A stretch of DNA of 64,000 bases from Bacillus yapensis (GTDB taxonomy: Bacteria > Bacillota > Bacilli > Bacillales > Cytobacillaceae). A program made the translations under genes and the position numbers. Within the stretch, counting starts at the first letter, position 1, and each line of letters begins with the position of its first letter. The notes beneath the pieces were generated by a model. The model ran no database searches. It was not told where the DNA came from and saw only the letters and a list, made by a program, of their open reading frames with translations. This document shows, piece by piece, positions 8,950 through 18,600 of this stretch. The stretch lies in assembly GCF_005280205.1 (NCBI RefSeq), contig NZ_SUND01000007.1, positions 1-64,000 of the forward strand, in the 5' to 3' direction.

Positions 8950-9674
8950 TTTTTATCCCTCGACCTATTCAAAAATTCTTTCGTTCTTTGATCCTTTGGT
9001 TCAGAGAAAAATTGTTTAGTAGTTGCAGCCTCCACCAGTTGTCCATCCATAATGAACCAAGTCTGGTCCCCAACGCGTTCAGCCTGTGCCAAGTCATGCG
9101 TGACCCATAATATGGTCGTATTATGATCTTTGTTAATGGATAGAATCAACGCTTCGATCTCTTGAGCCGCTTTCGAATCGAGCGCAGAGGTGACTTCATC
9201 TAATAGTAGAACCGATGGTTGATTGACCAAAGTTCTCGCAAGCGACAATCTTTGCCGTTGTCCACCTGAAAGCTCCTTCGCTTCTCTATTTAATAGCTCT
9301 TCTGATAGTCCAACATAGTTCATATAGGTTTGCGGATTATCTAAGGTTCGTCCTTGCAGCTGCATCGGAAGTGACAAATTCTCAAGCACCGTCCCCTTCA
9401 TCATCGGTCCTGACTGGAAGGCAATACCGACATAACGCCGAAGCTGTCTAACATCCCAATCGCGGATTTCCTTTCCACCTACATAGAGTTCCCCATCGTC
9501 CGGGGTTTGCAATAAATTGCAAAGAGACAGGATTGTACTTTTCCCAGAGCCTGATGGTCCAATAATGGTAAGAATCTCTCCCTTTTCTGCCTCTCCGTTA
9601 ATTCCCTTTAGAACAGATACCCGTTCCCCTTGATTGATAAAAGATTTATGTATATTCTTTAATTCGATCTCCAA
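8946..9674 (-). CDS. ABC transporter ATP-binding protein (FetA/YjkB-like)
   Basis: A 242-residue ATPase partner of the UPF0014 permease. Walker A GPSGSGKST (about residue 40), signature LSGGQRQR, Walker B VLLLDEVTSAL and the H-loop in WVTHDLAQAE are intact. The start is TTG with GGAAGTGAG upstream; no ATG fits. Probably part of a metal, likely iron, exporter as in E. coli FetAB. Confidence 0.87.
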   Translation of the reverse strand: MEIELKNIHKSFINQGERVSVLKGINGEAEKGEILTIIGPSGSGKSTILSLCNLLQTPDDGELYVGGKEIRDWDVRQLRRYVGIAFQSGPMMKGTVLENLSLPMQLQGRTLDNPQTYMNYVGLSEELLNREAKELSGGQRQRLSLARTLVNQPSVLLLDEVTSALDSKAAQEIEALILSINKDHNTTILWVTHDLAQAERVGDQTWFIMDGQLVEAATTKQFFSEPKDQRTKEFLNRSRDKK

Positions 9675-9996
9675 CCGCGACTCACTTCCGTTATTAATAG
9701 ATTCTTATACATCTGACTCTGTCTAAGTTGTGTGTTGAATTTATTACATTGAAAAATAGTCGGAAAATTTACCGCTATATCAAGAAATCCACCTATTTCC
9801 CTATAAATAAGCGGAATTTTTCCGATTAATCTATACATTTTTCATAATTTTAAGGCGTTTCAGGTCATTTAGCGGAAAATCTCCGCCTATTTCACCTAAA
9901 ATCCATATTTTTTCAAAATAAACGGAATTTTTCTGGTTAAGTGGGTACACCTATCGAAAATCAAAAGATCAACAATGTACCATAATATAACCAAAA
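9675..9996. repeat. Gene-free gap with a degenerate two-copy direct repeat
   Basis: This 322-base AT-rich gap contains no coding potential I can support. It holds two related units with a period of about 111 bases: CGGAAAAT at 9761 and 9873, then GGAATTTTTC at 9813 and 9924. Each unit also contains small inverted repeats such as GCGGAAAATCTCCGC. The same AAATAAGCGGAA core occurs in the hairpin at 22540. The minus-strand fetA promoter and any glsA terminator must also lie here, but I could not place them. Confidence 0.65.
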
Positions 9997-10926
9997 CTAA
10001 AATATACTTAATTGATATTTTTCTGATAGCAGCTCCAATAGCTTAATACCGGCAATACTGTTTCCGATCTCATTTAAGGCAGGTCCAAAAACACCAATGC
10101 CAAATTTGCATGGAACAGCCCCCATAATTCCGCCGGATACACCGCTTTTAGCAGGAATGCCAATTTTAATGGCAAACTCACCAGATGCATTATACATTCC
10201 ACATGTTACCATAAATGTCTTGCAAATGCGTGCTACATCTAAAGGAATAATTTGCTTTCCATTTATCGGGTCTACACCGTCCATCGCAAATACAAGTCCA
10301 ATTCTTGCTAAATCCAAGCAGTTCATTTCAATTGCACATTGCTTTGTATACAGCTCCATTAATGGTTCAATGTCTTCTTTTATAATCTGATGCGCCTTTA
10401 AAAAATAGCATAAAGCTCGGTTTAGATGAGCCGTTTCATATTCGGATTGAGCGACTTCTTCACAATAACTAACAGACGGATCACCGGATAGAGTTCGAAT
10501 AAATGATGCCAGCCGCTCAAACCTTTCTCCAATCGAATTCCCCTTGATCATATGGGTAACAACTAATGCTCCTGCATTGATCATTGGGTTTAACGGCTTT
10601 GCCACCGCCATTGTTTCCAGTTTGATAATCGAGTTGAACGGGTCCCCTGTTGGTTCCATTCCTACACGCTCAAACACGTAATCTCTTCCTCTATCGATCA
10701 GGACTAGAGCTAAGGCAATCACCTTTGAAATACTCTGCAACGTGAACTTTTTTTCAACATCTCCAGCAGAATAGCATGTCCCGTTTGGATAGTAGATCGC
10801 AATTGCCAAATCACAAGGATTAGCTCGTCCAAGCGCTGGTATATATTCTGCCACCTTGCCTTTTTCTGCGTATTTTCTTGCTTCTTCCACAAAACTGTTT
10901 AATTCTTCATTTGATTCGCATCCCAT
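9997..10926 (-). CDS. glsA: Glutaminase
   Basis: A 309-residue glutaminase of the serine beta-lactamase-like fold, converting L-glutamine to glutamate and ammonia. The catalytic SxxK motif is SISK (in [11 protein letters not shown]), and the [10 protein letters not shown] and [10 protein letters not shown] segments are characteristic; length is typical for the family. AGGTGA precedes the ATG. It stands alone, divergent from the permease genes at 11044. B. subtilis has two such enzymes (YbgJ, YlaM); which one this corresponds to is not decided. Confidence 0.93.
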   Translation of the reverse strand: MGCESNEELNSFVEEARKYAEKGKVAEYIPALGRANPCDLAIAIYYPNGTCYSAGDVEKKFTLQSISKVIALALVLIDRGRDYVFERVGMEPTGDPFNSIIKLETMAVAKPLNPMINAGALVVTHMIKGNSIGERFERLASFIRTLSGDPSVSYCEEVAQSEYETAHLNRALCYFLKAHQIIKEDIEPLMELYTKQCAIEMNCLDLARIGLVFAMDGVDPINGKQIIPLDVARICKTFMVTCGMYNASGEFAIKIGIPAKSGVSGGIMGAVPCKFGIGVFGPALNEIGNSIAGIKLLELLSEKYQLSIF

Positions 10927-11043
10927 TTATATCACCTATGATAGTATTGGCAAAAATTATAGTAAAAATTGACTATAAAGGTATTTTTGTGAGAAAATAA
11001 TTTTACAGAATATTCTATTTAAACAGACTTTTGGGAGGTTGCT

Positions 11044-11946
11044 ATGGGGTGGGATTTGCTTAAAAGCTTTCTAGTTTTTCTACTAATTGTTGTAGGGTTC
11101 ATTTTCATTCTCCTATTACCTCGAGAAATGGAAATTACACATCACGGCGGACTCGTTTTTACCGCTGACTTTCCTTTTACCTTCGATTTATTCAAGGAAA
11201 AAGTTCAAGACTTCATTCATCATTTCCAAACAGAAAAAGGATTTGGGGAAAATAAAATGGGCGTACCCATTTTAGAGGAATTACAGACCTTCCTTCAACG
11301 CGACTTACATATTATTATTCCAGCATTTTTCTTAGCGATATTTTTTGGGATGATACTTGGAATTATTCAATTTTATTTTCGTGAAAAATGGGTCGGGAGA
11401 ATCCAAGCATTTTTATCATGGATCTTTTCCTCTATCCCTGACTTTTTCTTTTATATTGGACTTCAGTACATATTAATAAAATTGGTTGCCAACGGATACT
11501 TGCAAATGAATTTATTTGGAAATGATGATTGGTATAGCTTCATTTTGCCAATGATCGCCGTAACTATTTTTCCTATGCTCTTTATGATGAAATTCACTTC
11601 AACATCTCTCGAAAACGAGGTTGGACAAGACTATTTACGAACTGCACGTTCAAAAGGGCTACAGAGACTATTCATCCTCAAGCATATGCTTTGGAACTGC
11701 TGGCCCTCGATATTGAATCAAGCACAATTTGTCATGCTCTATATTTTGTCGAGCCTACCAATCATTGAAAAACTATCAAGCTACCAAGGAGCTGGATACC
11801 ATTTACTAGATAGCATTTTTAAGAATGAAGACGTCCGTTCCTTAGCCTTTATGCTTCCTTATCTCGTCTTTATGTTTGCTACAGTTGTTTTATCAAAATT
11901 AGTTAAGCATTGGTTAGTGCCAATTAAGTCAGGAGCGTTACGATGA
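11044..11946 (+). CDS. DppB-like ABC transporter permease, copy 1
   Basis: A 300-residue membrane protein related to oligopeptide/dipeptide/nickel permeases of the DppB type: one N-terminal transmembrane helix, an extracellular stretch of about 70 residues, then five helices. The coupling loop QDYLRTARSKGL (about residue 195) is a recognisable EAA-type motif. GGGAGG lies before the ATG. It overlaps the DppC-like gene by four bases. The pair is duplicated immediately downstream (12855-14638), and no ATPase or binding protein is encoded nearby, so the transporter must borrow these from elsewhere. Substrate unknown. Confidence 0.85.
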   Translation: MGWDLLKSFLVFLLIVVGFIFILLLPREMEITHHGGLVFTADFPFTFDLFKEKVQDFIHHFQTEKGFGENKMGVPILEELQTFLQRDLHIIIPAFFLAIFFGMILGIIQFYFREKWVGRIQAFLSWIFSSIPDFFFYIGLQYILIKLVANGYLQMNLFGNDDWYSFILPMIAVTIFPMLFMMKFTSTSLENEVGQDYLRTARSKGLQRLFILKHMLWNCWPSILNQAQFVMLYILSSLPIIEKLSSYQGAGYHLLDSIFKNEDVRSLAFMLPYLVFMFATVVLSKLVKHWLVPIKSGALR

Positions 11947-12842
11947 AAATCATTACTTTCATTAGACATCATTTTCTATTCTGTCTTGGGATGCTCATGT
12001 TCCTCATCCTTCTGTTCTTTACCTTCTTCGGAGAATATCTCCCTGGGATCGATCGAGACTTGAAAGAAATCGAATATATTTGGACGGATAAAAAAATCCC
12101 TCTTGCTCCGCCATTTGAGCCTTCAGAGGATTACTTATTAGGGACGGACCGTGATGGGCGCGACCTCCTTAGCTTAATTGTGATGGGCGCAAAGGAAACG
12201 TTATTGATCATCATCTCAATTACAATCATTCGTTATTTGATCGCGATTCCACTTGCTTTCTTGGCTCATAAAAAAAGCTTAGGCATCCACCACCTTGTCA
12301 GCTGGATGAACGGATTTTTATCCTATATACCTAGCATTATCTTAGTTATCTTGCTCGTTACCTTGCCACCAATCTTAACTTCAGAGACGCGTCTTCTTTA
12401 TCTCATTATTGTTCTTGCGGCATTGGAAGTGGGACGAGTAGCCGAAATGTTTCGATTAGAATTCTCACAAATTGCTTCAAAAGAATTTGTGACCGGAGGT
12501 AATTCGATTGGCGTATCCAACTTTCGTTTGTTTAGAAAATATCTTCTGCCATTTCTCTATGGAAAGCTACTAATTAGTCTGGTCGGAGATATAGGAAAGG
12601 TTACGTTTTTACTTGGGCAAATTGGGTTTCTGGGAATCTTTATTACCCAAGTATTCGTCCAAGTCGATGCAGGGCAATTCGCATTTTTTAATACTTCTTT
12701 AGCTTGGCCAATGCTTTTGTTAAATTCCTACAATGACATCCGCTCAGCTATTTGGATTCCATTCTTTCCAGCACTAGCCATGACATATGTCATTTTCACT
12801 TTTAATATACTGTCTCAAGGAATTCAGAAGCTTGCGAAATAA
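11943..12842 (+). CDS. DppC-like ABC transporter permease, copy 1
   Basis: A 299-residue DppC-type partner of the preceding permease: an N-terminal helix, the LLGTDRDGRDLLS motif (about residue 65) typical of DppC proteins, then about five helices. The coupling loop, near KEFVTGGNSIGVSNFRLF, is divergent from the usual EAA consensus. AGGAG ribosome binding site; four-base overlap with the upstream gene. Paralogue of the protein at 13739. Confidence 0.85.
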   Translation: MKIITFIRHHFLFCLGMLMFLILLFFTFFGEYLPGIDRDLKEIEYIWTDKKIPLAPPFEPSEDYLLGTDRDGRDLLSLIVMGAKETLLIIISITIIRYLIAIPLAFLAHKKSLGIHHLVSWMNGFLSYIPSIILVILLVTLPPILTSETRLLYLIIVLAALEVGRVAEMFRLEFSQIASKEFVTGGNSIGVSNFRLFRKYLLPFLYGKLLISLVGDIGKVTFLLGQIGFLGIFITQVFVQVDAGQFAFFNTSLAWPMLLLNSYNDIRSAIWIPFFPALAMTYVIFTFNILSQGIQKLAK

Positions 12843-12854
12843 TAGGAGGTTCTT

Positions 12855-13742
12855 ATGGGTTGGGATTTTCTAAAAAGTTCGTTTGTCTTTGTCTTAATTG
12901 TCTTAGGCTTTATTCTCCTCCTTCTCGCACCAAGAATCATGACGGTACATAATCTAGGAGGCTACTACACTCCAAAAACTGAAATGTCCTACAAAGAAAA
13001 TATCCAAGCCTTCATCCATGACTTTCAAACGGATGGATTTGGTGAAAACCGCTATGGTACGAGAGTACTCGACGAATTAAAAGTATTCATAAAAAGAGAT
13101 CTCATGATCGTGATTCCATCATTTCTCTTAAGCATCCTAGGCGGAATCTTTCTTGGAATCGTTCAATTTCAATTTAGAGAAAGTCCTTTTGGAAAAATCC
13201 AAGCTTTTTTCTCATGGATTTTCTCTTCTGTACCAGACTTTTTTTTCTATATTGCGATGCAATATGCTCTAATCAAATTGTTTTACGTTGGTTTGCCACA
13301 GTTTAATCTGTACGGCAGTGACAAATGGTATAGCTTTATTTTGCCAATGATTGCTGTAACACTCTATCCGATGTTGCATATGAGCAAATACACATTCACT
13401 TCTCTTGAAAATGAAGTTGGTCAGGATTATTTAAGAACCGCCTATGCAAAAGGATTAAGAACACTAGGTGTACTCAAGCATTTGATATGGAACTGCTTAA
13501 GCTCTTTGTTGAATCAGACACAATTTGTCATGCTTTATATTTTAACGAGTTTATTCATTATCGAAAAGCTATCAAACTACTTTGGTGCTGGATACCATCT
13601 TTATGGAACGATGATCAACAATGAAGATCCTCGAACATTAGCATTTATACTCCCATATTTATTGATTATGTTCGCAACCATTATTCTTACCAAGATCTGT
13701 AGGCGTTGGTTAGTACCTCAAAGATCAGGAGAGGCGCGATGA
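12855..13742 (+). CDS. DppB-like ABC transporter permease, copy 2
   Basis: A 295-residue paralogue of the permease at 11044, aligning along the whole length (for example GQDYLRTAYAKGLR against GQDYLRTARSKGLQ). It starts 12 bases after copy 1 of the DppC-like gene, with AGGAGG before its ATG. The tandem arrangement B1-C1-B2-C2 indicates duplication of a two-gene unit, followed by considerable divergence, mostly in the extracellular N-terminal part. Confidence 0.85.
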   Translation: MGWDFLKSSFVFVLIVLGFILLLLAPRIMTVHNLGGYYTPKTEMSYKENIQAFIHDFQTDGFGENRYGTRVLDELKVFIKRDLMIVIPSFLLSILGGIFLGIVQFQFRESPFGKIQAFFSWIFSSVPDFFFYIAMQYALIKLFYVGLPQFNLYGSDKWYSFILPMIAVTLYPMLHMSKYTFTSLENEVGQDYLRTAYAKGLRTLGVLKHLIWNCLSSLLNQTQFVMLYILTSLFIIEKLSNYFGAGYHLYGTMINNEDPRTLAFILPYLLIMFATIILTKICRRWLVPQRSGEAR

Positions 13743-14638
13743 AAATACTAGTCTTTATTAAAAAGAATCCACTTTTCTCTCTTGGTACAGTCATGTTTTT
13801 CTTATTAGTATTTATCGCTTTATTTGGGAAGTATTTACCAGGAATTGATACGAGACTAGATGAAATCATTTTCCTAAGGGACGAGAACAATATTCCGTTT
13901 GCTCCACCCTTTGGACCTAACGAACGATTTCCGATCGGGACGGATCGATTAGGGAGAGATTTATTAAGCTTAATCGTTCTAGGAGCGAGAGAAACATTAA
14001 TTGTCATAATTGCGATTGCCCTCATTCGGTACTTATTAGCGATTCCACTAGGCTTTTTTGCTCATAAAAATCGCTTTGGTGTGAATATCCTTTTGAATTG
14101 GATTAACGGATTCTTGTCCTATATTCCAACAATCATTATTGTTATTTTACTGGCTACCTTGCATCCTATTGTTCTATCAAAAATAAGACCGCTTTATCTT
14201 ATCCTCATCATCGCAGCGCTAGAGGTTGGACGTGTTGCCGAAATGATTAAACTGGAATTGAATCAACTATCCACAAAGGAATTCATTACGGGAGGAAATG
14301 CAGTCGGAATCTCGAATTTTCGACTGTTAAAAAAATATTATATGCCATTTCTCTATGGAAAACTGCTTGTGAATTTCGTCGGTGATATTGGAAAAGTAAT
14401 GTTTTTACTTGGACAATTAGGGTTTCTAGGAATCTTTATTTCTCATTCATTTATGCAAACTGATGCGGGTGTATCCGGGTTTGAGAACACCTCCCTCTCC
14501 TGGCCGACTCTCTTAACTGATGCTTTTCGAGATTTAAGAGGTGCGATATGGATTCCCTTCTATGCTTCACTAGCTATGACCTATGTGATTTTCACATTCA
14601 ATATTTTGTCGCAGGGGATACAAAAATTATTGAAGTAA
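13739..14638 (+). CDS. DppC-like ABC transporter permease, copy 2
   Basis: A 299-residue paralogue of the protein at 11943, exactly the same length. The IGTDRLGRDLLSLIV motif is present. The start is the ATG at 13739, which overlaps the stop of the upstream gene and has AGGAG eight bases before it; an upstream in-frame ATG at 13706 has no ribosome binding site. Last gene of the duplicated permease operon. Confidence 0.85.
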   Translation: MKILVFIKKNPLFSLGTVMFFLLVFIALFGKYLPGIDTRLDEIIFLRDENNIPFAPPFGPNERFPIGTDRLGRDLLSLIVLGARETLIVIIAIALIRYLLAIPLGFFAHKNRFGVNILLNWINGFLSYIPTIIIVILLATLHPIVLSKIRPLYLILIIAALEVGRVAEMIKLELNQLSTKEFITGGNAVGISNFRLLKKYYMPFLYGKLLVNFVGDIGKVMFLLGQLGFLGIFISHSFMQTDAGVSGFENTSLSWPTLLTDAFRDLRGAIWIPFYASLAMTYVIFTFNILSQGIQKLLK

Positions 14639-14831
14639 GAATGGTTCTACAAAAAATTTATCCAGTCAGTTCTGCTGTTGGTTCAATATTTATCCATGTT
14701 ACGATTTGGGCAGAGCAGTAAATTGGTATTCTAAACGCTTCTTCCTAAGTAATTATTCTCAACTAACTTCTAGGTTGCAACAAATTTTGCTAAGATAGAG
14801 ATCAATTAAGCTTTCAAGGAAGGAGCCCTTT

Positions 14832-15449
14832 ATGATCGAATTTACGGGCGAACGAATTATTCCCGAGCTCATGAAGCCAACGAACGGGATGTTATTGGAA
14901 CATATAGCGAGGTATCACTTTGCAATTTACTATGCGAAAGGTCGAGTGCTTGATTTTGCCTGTGGGAGTGGATTTGGAAGTAATATCATTGCCTCCGCTG
15001 CTAAAAAAGAAATCACCGAACTTATCGCAATCGATATAGATAAAGACGCCATCACTTATGCTAAAAGCAAATACTATCACCCATTAGTTACATTCCAGCA
15101 AGAAAATGCTGTGGACCCTACCCTTCCACAAAAATTAGGACAATTCGATGTAATTGTAAGCTTTGAGACTCTCGAGCATATTGCGGAAGAAAAGGAATTC
15201 TTGGAGAACATTTATCAAATGCTAAAACCCGGTGGGACCCTTGTCATTTCAACTCCAATTGGACAAGGTCGGGGCATGCCAACGAACGAACCCTTTCACG
15301 TTCACCAATTAACGAAGGATGAGTTCCATGAATTATTCTCTCGATATGACAAGGTAGAATTTTATTACCAACGAGGCGTATTAGTGGAGCCTGAACCTGG
15401 TCGTGAAGGTCGACATTATCCTTTTGGGATTGCTGTTTGCAAAAAATGA
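14832..15449 (+). CDS. Class I SAM-dependent methyltransferase
   Basis: A 205-residue methyltransferase. The SAM-binding motif I is VLDFACGSGFGSNI (about residues 40-53), followed by an acidic AIDIDKDA, then FDVIVSFETLEHI and the LKPGGTLVIST motif. AAGGAAGGAG precedes the ATG. Monocistronic, with its own terminator. The methyl acceptor cannot be read from the sequence. Confidence 0.85.
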   Translation: MIEFTGERIIPELMKPTNGMLLEHIARYHFAIYYAKGRVLDFACGSGFGSNIIASAAKKEITELIAIDIDKDAITYAKSKYYHPLVTFQQENAVDPTLPQKLGQFDVIVSFETLEHIAEEKEFLENIYQMLKPGGTLVISTPIGQGRGMPTNEPFHVHQLTKDEFHELFSRYDKVEFYYQRGVLVEPEPGREGRHYPFGIAVCKK

Positions 15450-15476
15450 AAAAGAGAGCATCGAGCTCTCTTTTTT
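15449..15476. terminator. Bidirectional terminator between converging genes
   Basis: AAAGAGAGC pairs with GCTCTCTTT around ATCGA, flanked by A and T runs. It ends the methyltransferase gene on one strand and the gene at 15475 on the other. Confidence 0.9.
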
Positions 15477-15897
15477 AATTTCCGTATAATTCCTTATAAG
15501 CAATAACCTTCAAGGCTAGCATTTCTTCTTCTGTTAACTTGCTTTGAACCTCTTGTAGAATTTCTTCTTTAGAAGCTGTACCCTCTTGAGCTTGTACGCG
15601 AATTTCATTCAATTCACTAATCCCAATTTTATTAATTAATGCGCGAGTAGCTTCTTCCTTTGTGGTAAAAGGTAACTCGCTCGTTTCAGCATTTTTTGCC
15701 TCTTCTATAAATGACTGAAGTTCCGGATCACTTTCAATGACCTGTTTGATTTCTTCCATTTGTCCACTTGTCTCAAGTTCACTCGTCATTTCATCCATTA
15801 ATTTTTCAGAAGCCCAATTTGTCCCAAAATAATATATTCCATATCCGATAAGCCCTAAAACAACAATCGGTACTACTAGAAATTTAAAAATTTTCAT
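15475..15897 (-). CDS. Hypothetical membrane-anchored protein
   Basis: A 140-residue protein that I do not recognise. One N-terminal transmembrane helix (about residues 5-25) anchors an acidic, probably helical domain (residues 35-140) rich in Glu, Lys and Ser. A strong GGAGGGG ribosome binding site precedes the ATG, so it is very likely expressed. It is monocistronic and gives no functional hint from context. Confidence 0.75.
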   Translation of the reverse strand: MKIFKFLVVPIVVLGLIGYGIYYFGTNWASEKLMDEMTSELETSGQMEEIKQVIESDPELQSFIEEAKNAETSELPFTTKEEATRALINKIGISELNEIRVQAQEGTASKEEILQEVQSKLTEEEMLALKVIAYKELYGN

Positions 15898-16059
15898 TAA
15901 CTCTTCCCCTCCAAATTAAAATCATACTACAAGTATTAGGAAAATGAAAAGAATCAGAAAACCTATTTTTCCAGATTCAAAGGACAAAGACTTTGCTTTT
16001 TATCGATAAATCATCTACGATTTAATCATAAACGATTCTCATTTTAGGAGGAAATGCGG

Positions 16060-16539
16060 ATGACTACGATATATGATTTCTCTGTTAAAATGCCAAATGG
16101 CACGGAACAATCACTGAAAGATTACGAAGGCAAGACCCTCCTCATCGTCAACACTGCAAGTAAATGTGGATTCACGCCACAATTCGCAGGGCTTCAAGAG
16201 CTATATCTAAAATACAAGGATCAAGGTTTAGAAGTCCTCGGTTTTCCATGTAGTCAATTTCATAACCAAGAATTTGACAATATTGAAGAAACAACTGAAT
16301 TTTGTCAGGTGAACTACGGGGTTACCTTTCCAATTTTCGCGAAAATCGATGTAAATGGAGAAAATGAAGATCCCCTGTATACTTTCTTAAAATCACAGAA
16401 AAACGGCGTCCTATCGAAAAATATCAAATGGAACTTCACCAAATTTTTAGTAGATAAGAGCGGACAGGTCGTTGAACGTTATGCTCCTACTACAGAACCA
16501 GAAAAAATAGAAAAAGATATCGCAGCATTATTATCATGA
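16060..16539 (+). CDS. Glutathione peroxidase-family thiol peroxidase
   Basis: A 159-residue peroxidase of the GPx family (like B. subtilis BsaA), reducing peroxides with a cysteine instead of selenocysteine. Motifs: [11 protein letters not shown] with the peroxidatic Cys (about residue 36), GFPCSQF and [10 protein letters not shown]. The family's bacterial members generally use thioredoxin-like donors. The ATG at 16060 is preferred: AGGAGG ends eight bases before it, whereas the ATG at 16054 is only two bases away from it. Confidence 0.92.
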   Translation: MTTIYDFSVKMPNGTEQSLKDYEGKTLLIVNTASKCGFTPQFAGLQELYLKYKDQGLEVLGFPCSQFHNQEFDNIEETTEFCQVNYGVTFPIFAKIDVNGENEDPLYTFLKSQKNGVLSKNIKWNFTKFLVDKSGQVVERYAPTTEPEKIEKDIAALLS

Positions 16540-16543
16540 TAAA

Positions 16544-16573
16544 GGGAGTGCTAATCGGCACTCCTATTTTTTT
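16544..16573 (+). terminator. Terminator of the peroxidase gene
   Basis: GGAGTGC pairs with GCACTCC around TAATCG, followed by a T-rich run. Confidence 0.9.
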
Positions 16574-16684
16574 ACCACGATAATTCTAAATATTTATTAA
16601 TATAGAAATAGTTTTAATTTACTAGTAAAATAGTTTAATATAGTACTAATACATATAGGAATATTGACATTGGGGGGGAATACA

Positions 16685-18427
16685 ATGAAACGCCTAAGAA
16701 TTCGGTTCACCGTTGCTAGAAAAATGTATATTAGCTTCATATCGGTACTGCTGATAATGGGATTACTCGGCTATATTTCAATCTATAGCATGAATAACAT
16801 TAATAAAAAATCAACAGAAATCACGGAAACTTGGTTACCGGGTGTAGAATCTGTTAATCACATTAACTACCTTACTGAACGTCTCGCATCCCTCGAATAT
16901 AAATATGTGATCGAACCGGATCAAAAGAAAATGACCCTTCTCCAGGAAAAAATGGATACCACTTTCGCAGAAATTGATAAATCCTTCTCTGATTATGAAA
17001 AAAGAATCACACTAGATGAAGAGCGAAAGCATTTTGATAGTTTAAAAGAGAAATGGACGAAATACCAAGATATTCATAAACGATTTATTGAATTAGGTAC
17101 AGATATGAATATTGTTCAAGGAACAGGTAATGTCAACGGAATCAAGTTAATCTCCACTATTGGTGAAGCAGATAATATGTACTCTAGCATCCAGTTCACC
17201 TTAGAGAAATTGGTCGATCTCAATCATAAAAACGCCGAAAAGGCGAGCAGTGAAGGAAATTCTGTTTTTGATACAAGCTTAATGCTAATTATTATTTTCC
17301 TAGTTGCAGGAGTTATTTTAGGCTTAACTATCGCCTACATCACTGCACGTATGATTTCCAAACCACTGAAGTTTGTTACAGATAATGTAAAAGAAGTGGC
17401 AAAAGGGAATCTAACCATGGATCCGATAAGTGTCAAAAATAGAGATGAGATCGGTGAATTGGCCAAGGCCTTTAATGAAATGGGGACAAGTCTTGCGAAC
17501 TTAATTCGAAAAGTTACGCATACTTCTCAAACGGTTGCTGCTTCCTCTGAACAGCTTCTTGCTAGCTCAGAACAAACATCAAAAGCGACTGAACAAATCA
17601 CGATTTCTATCCAAGAAGTAGCAGCTGGTTCTGAGCATCAAGTAAGCGGTGCGATGCAAGGGAATTCCTCAATGCAAGAAATTTCTAAAGGGATGGAGCA
17701 AGTAGCAGGTGCTATTCAAATTGTCTCTGATTTAAGTGTGACGACCAATAATAAAGCAGAATCAGGCAACAATGTTGTTACTGAAACAGTCACACAAATG
17801 GGCATTGTTCAAGACCAGGTCGGAAAAATTGCTTCTATTATTCATGCGTTAGGAACACGTTCTAAGGAAATTGGCAAGATTGTCGATTTAATCTCGCAAG
17901 TATCTGAGCAAACCAATCTTCTTGCCCTAAATGCAGCTATTGAAGCGGCACGTGCAGGTGAGCATGGAAAAGGCTTTGCAGTTGTAGCCGATGAAGTGCG
18001 AAAACTCGCAGAAGAATCCCATAAAGCTACAGATAATATTCGCGTCCTTATTAGTCAAATACAAAAAGAGATTAATGAAGTAACTGTTTCCATGGATGAA
18101 GGTACAAATTCAGTGAAATCAGGAATTAATAAGGTGAATGAAACTGGACAAGCTTTCTTTGAAATTACGGAGATGATTTCACAAATCACAACACAAGCAC
18201 AAGAAGTATCCGCGATTGTCGAAGAAGTCAACGCAAGCACAGAAGAAATGGTCCAAAAAATGGCCGAAATCGCCAGCATTTCACAGCAATCTGCCGTGAA
18301 CTCTCAGCAAGTAGCTGCATCAGCAGAAGAACAAAATGCGGCGATGGAAGAAATCACTGCTTCAGCCAATTCTTTAAGTAGCATGGCCCAAGAAATGCAG
18401 GAAAATGTTTCGAAGTTTAGAGTTTAA
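16685..18427 (+). CDS. Methyl-accepting chemotaxis protein
   Basis: A 580-residue transmembrane chemoreceptor. A first helix (about residues 10-35), a four-helix-bundle-like extracellular sensor (to about residue 195), a second helix (about 200-225), a HAMP linker, then a long cytoplasmic coiled coil. The hairpin tip carries the highly conserved [20 protein letters not shown] and [13 protein letters not shown]. It signals to CheA through CheW. The ATG at 16685 follows a run of seven G; a TTG seven codons upstream is less likely. The ligand is unknown. Two cyclic-di-GMP proteins follow on the other strand. Confidence 0.92.
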   Translation: MKRLRIRFTVARKMYISFISVLLIMGLLGYISIYSMNNINKKSTEITETWLPGVESVNHINYLTERLASLEYKYVIEPDQKKMTLLQEKMDTTFAEIDKSFSDYEKRITLDEERKHFDSLKEKWTKYQDIHKRFIELGTDMNIVQGTGNVNGIKLISTIGEADNMYSSIQFTLEKLVDLNHKNAEKASSEGNSVFDTSLMLIIIFLVAGVILGLTIAYITARMISKPLKFVTDNVKEVAKGNLTMDPISVKNRDEIGELAKAFNEMGTSLANLIRKVTHTSQTVAASSEQLLASSEQTSKATEQITISIQEVAAGSEHQVSGAMQGNSSMQEISKGMEQVAGAIQIVSDLSVTTNNKAESGNNVVTETVTQMGIVQDQVGKIASIIHALGTRSKEIGKIVDLISQVSEQTNLLALNAAIEAARAGEHGKGFAVVADEVRKLAEESHKATDNIRVLISQIQKEINEVTVSMDEGTNSVKSGINKVNETGQAFFEITEMISQITTQAQEVSAIVEEVNASTEEMVQKMAEIASISQQSAVNSQQVAASAEEQNAAMEEITASANSLSSMAQEMQENVSKFRV

Positions 18428-18436
18428 TATAGTAGT

Positions 18437-18474
18437 AAAAAGAATCTGTCCGAGTTTGGATGGATTCTTTTTTT
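18437..18474 (+). terminator. Terminator of the chemoreceptor gene
   Basis: AAAGAATC..TCC pairs with GGA..GATTCTTT and ends in a run of seven T. Confidence 0.85.
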
Positions 18475-18600
18475 GAGAGTAAAAGTTTTTAGCCTGCGCA
18501 ACGGGAGCTATGAAAACTTCACAATCCCAAATAAAAACACAAAGCTGCTCCCAAAGGTCCTATTAACTAATAACCTTCAAGAACAGCCTAAAATATGCGT

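Noticed and set aside
9759-9940. Repeats resembling a small CRISPR array
   Set aside because: Only two degenerate units, no constant-length spacers and no cas genes.
11044-14638. The two permease pairs as an assembly duplication artefact
   Set aside because: The copies differ widely in sequence, so they are old paralogues.
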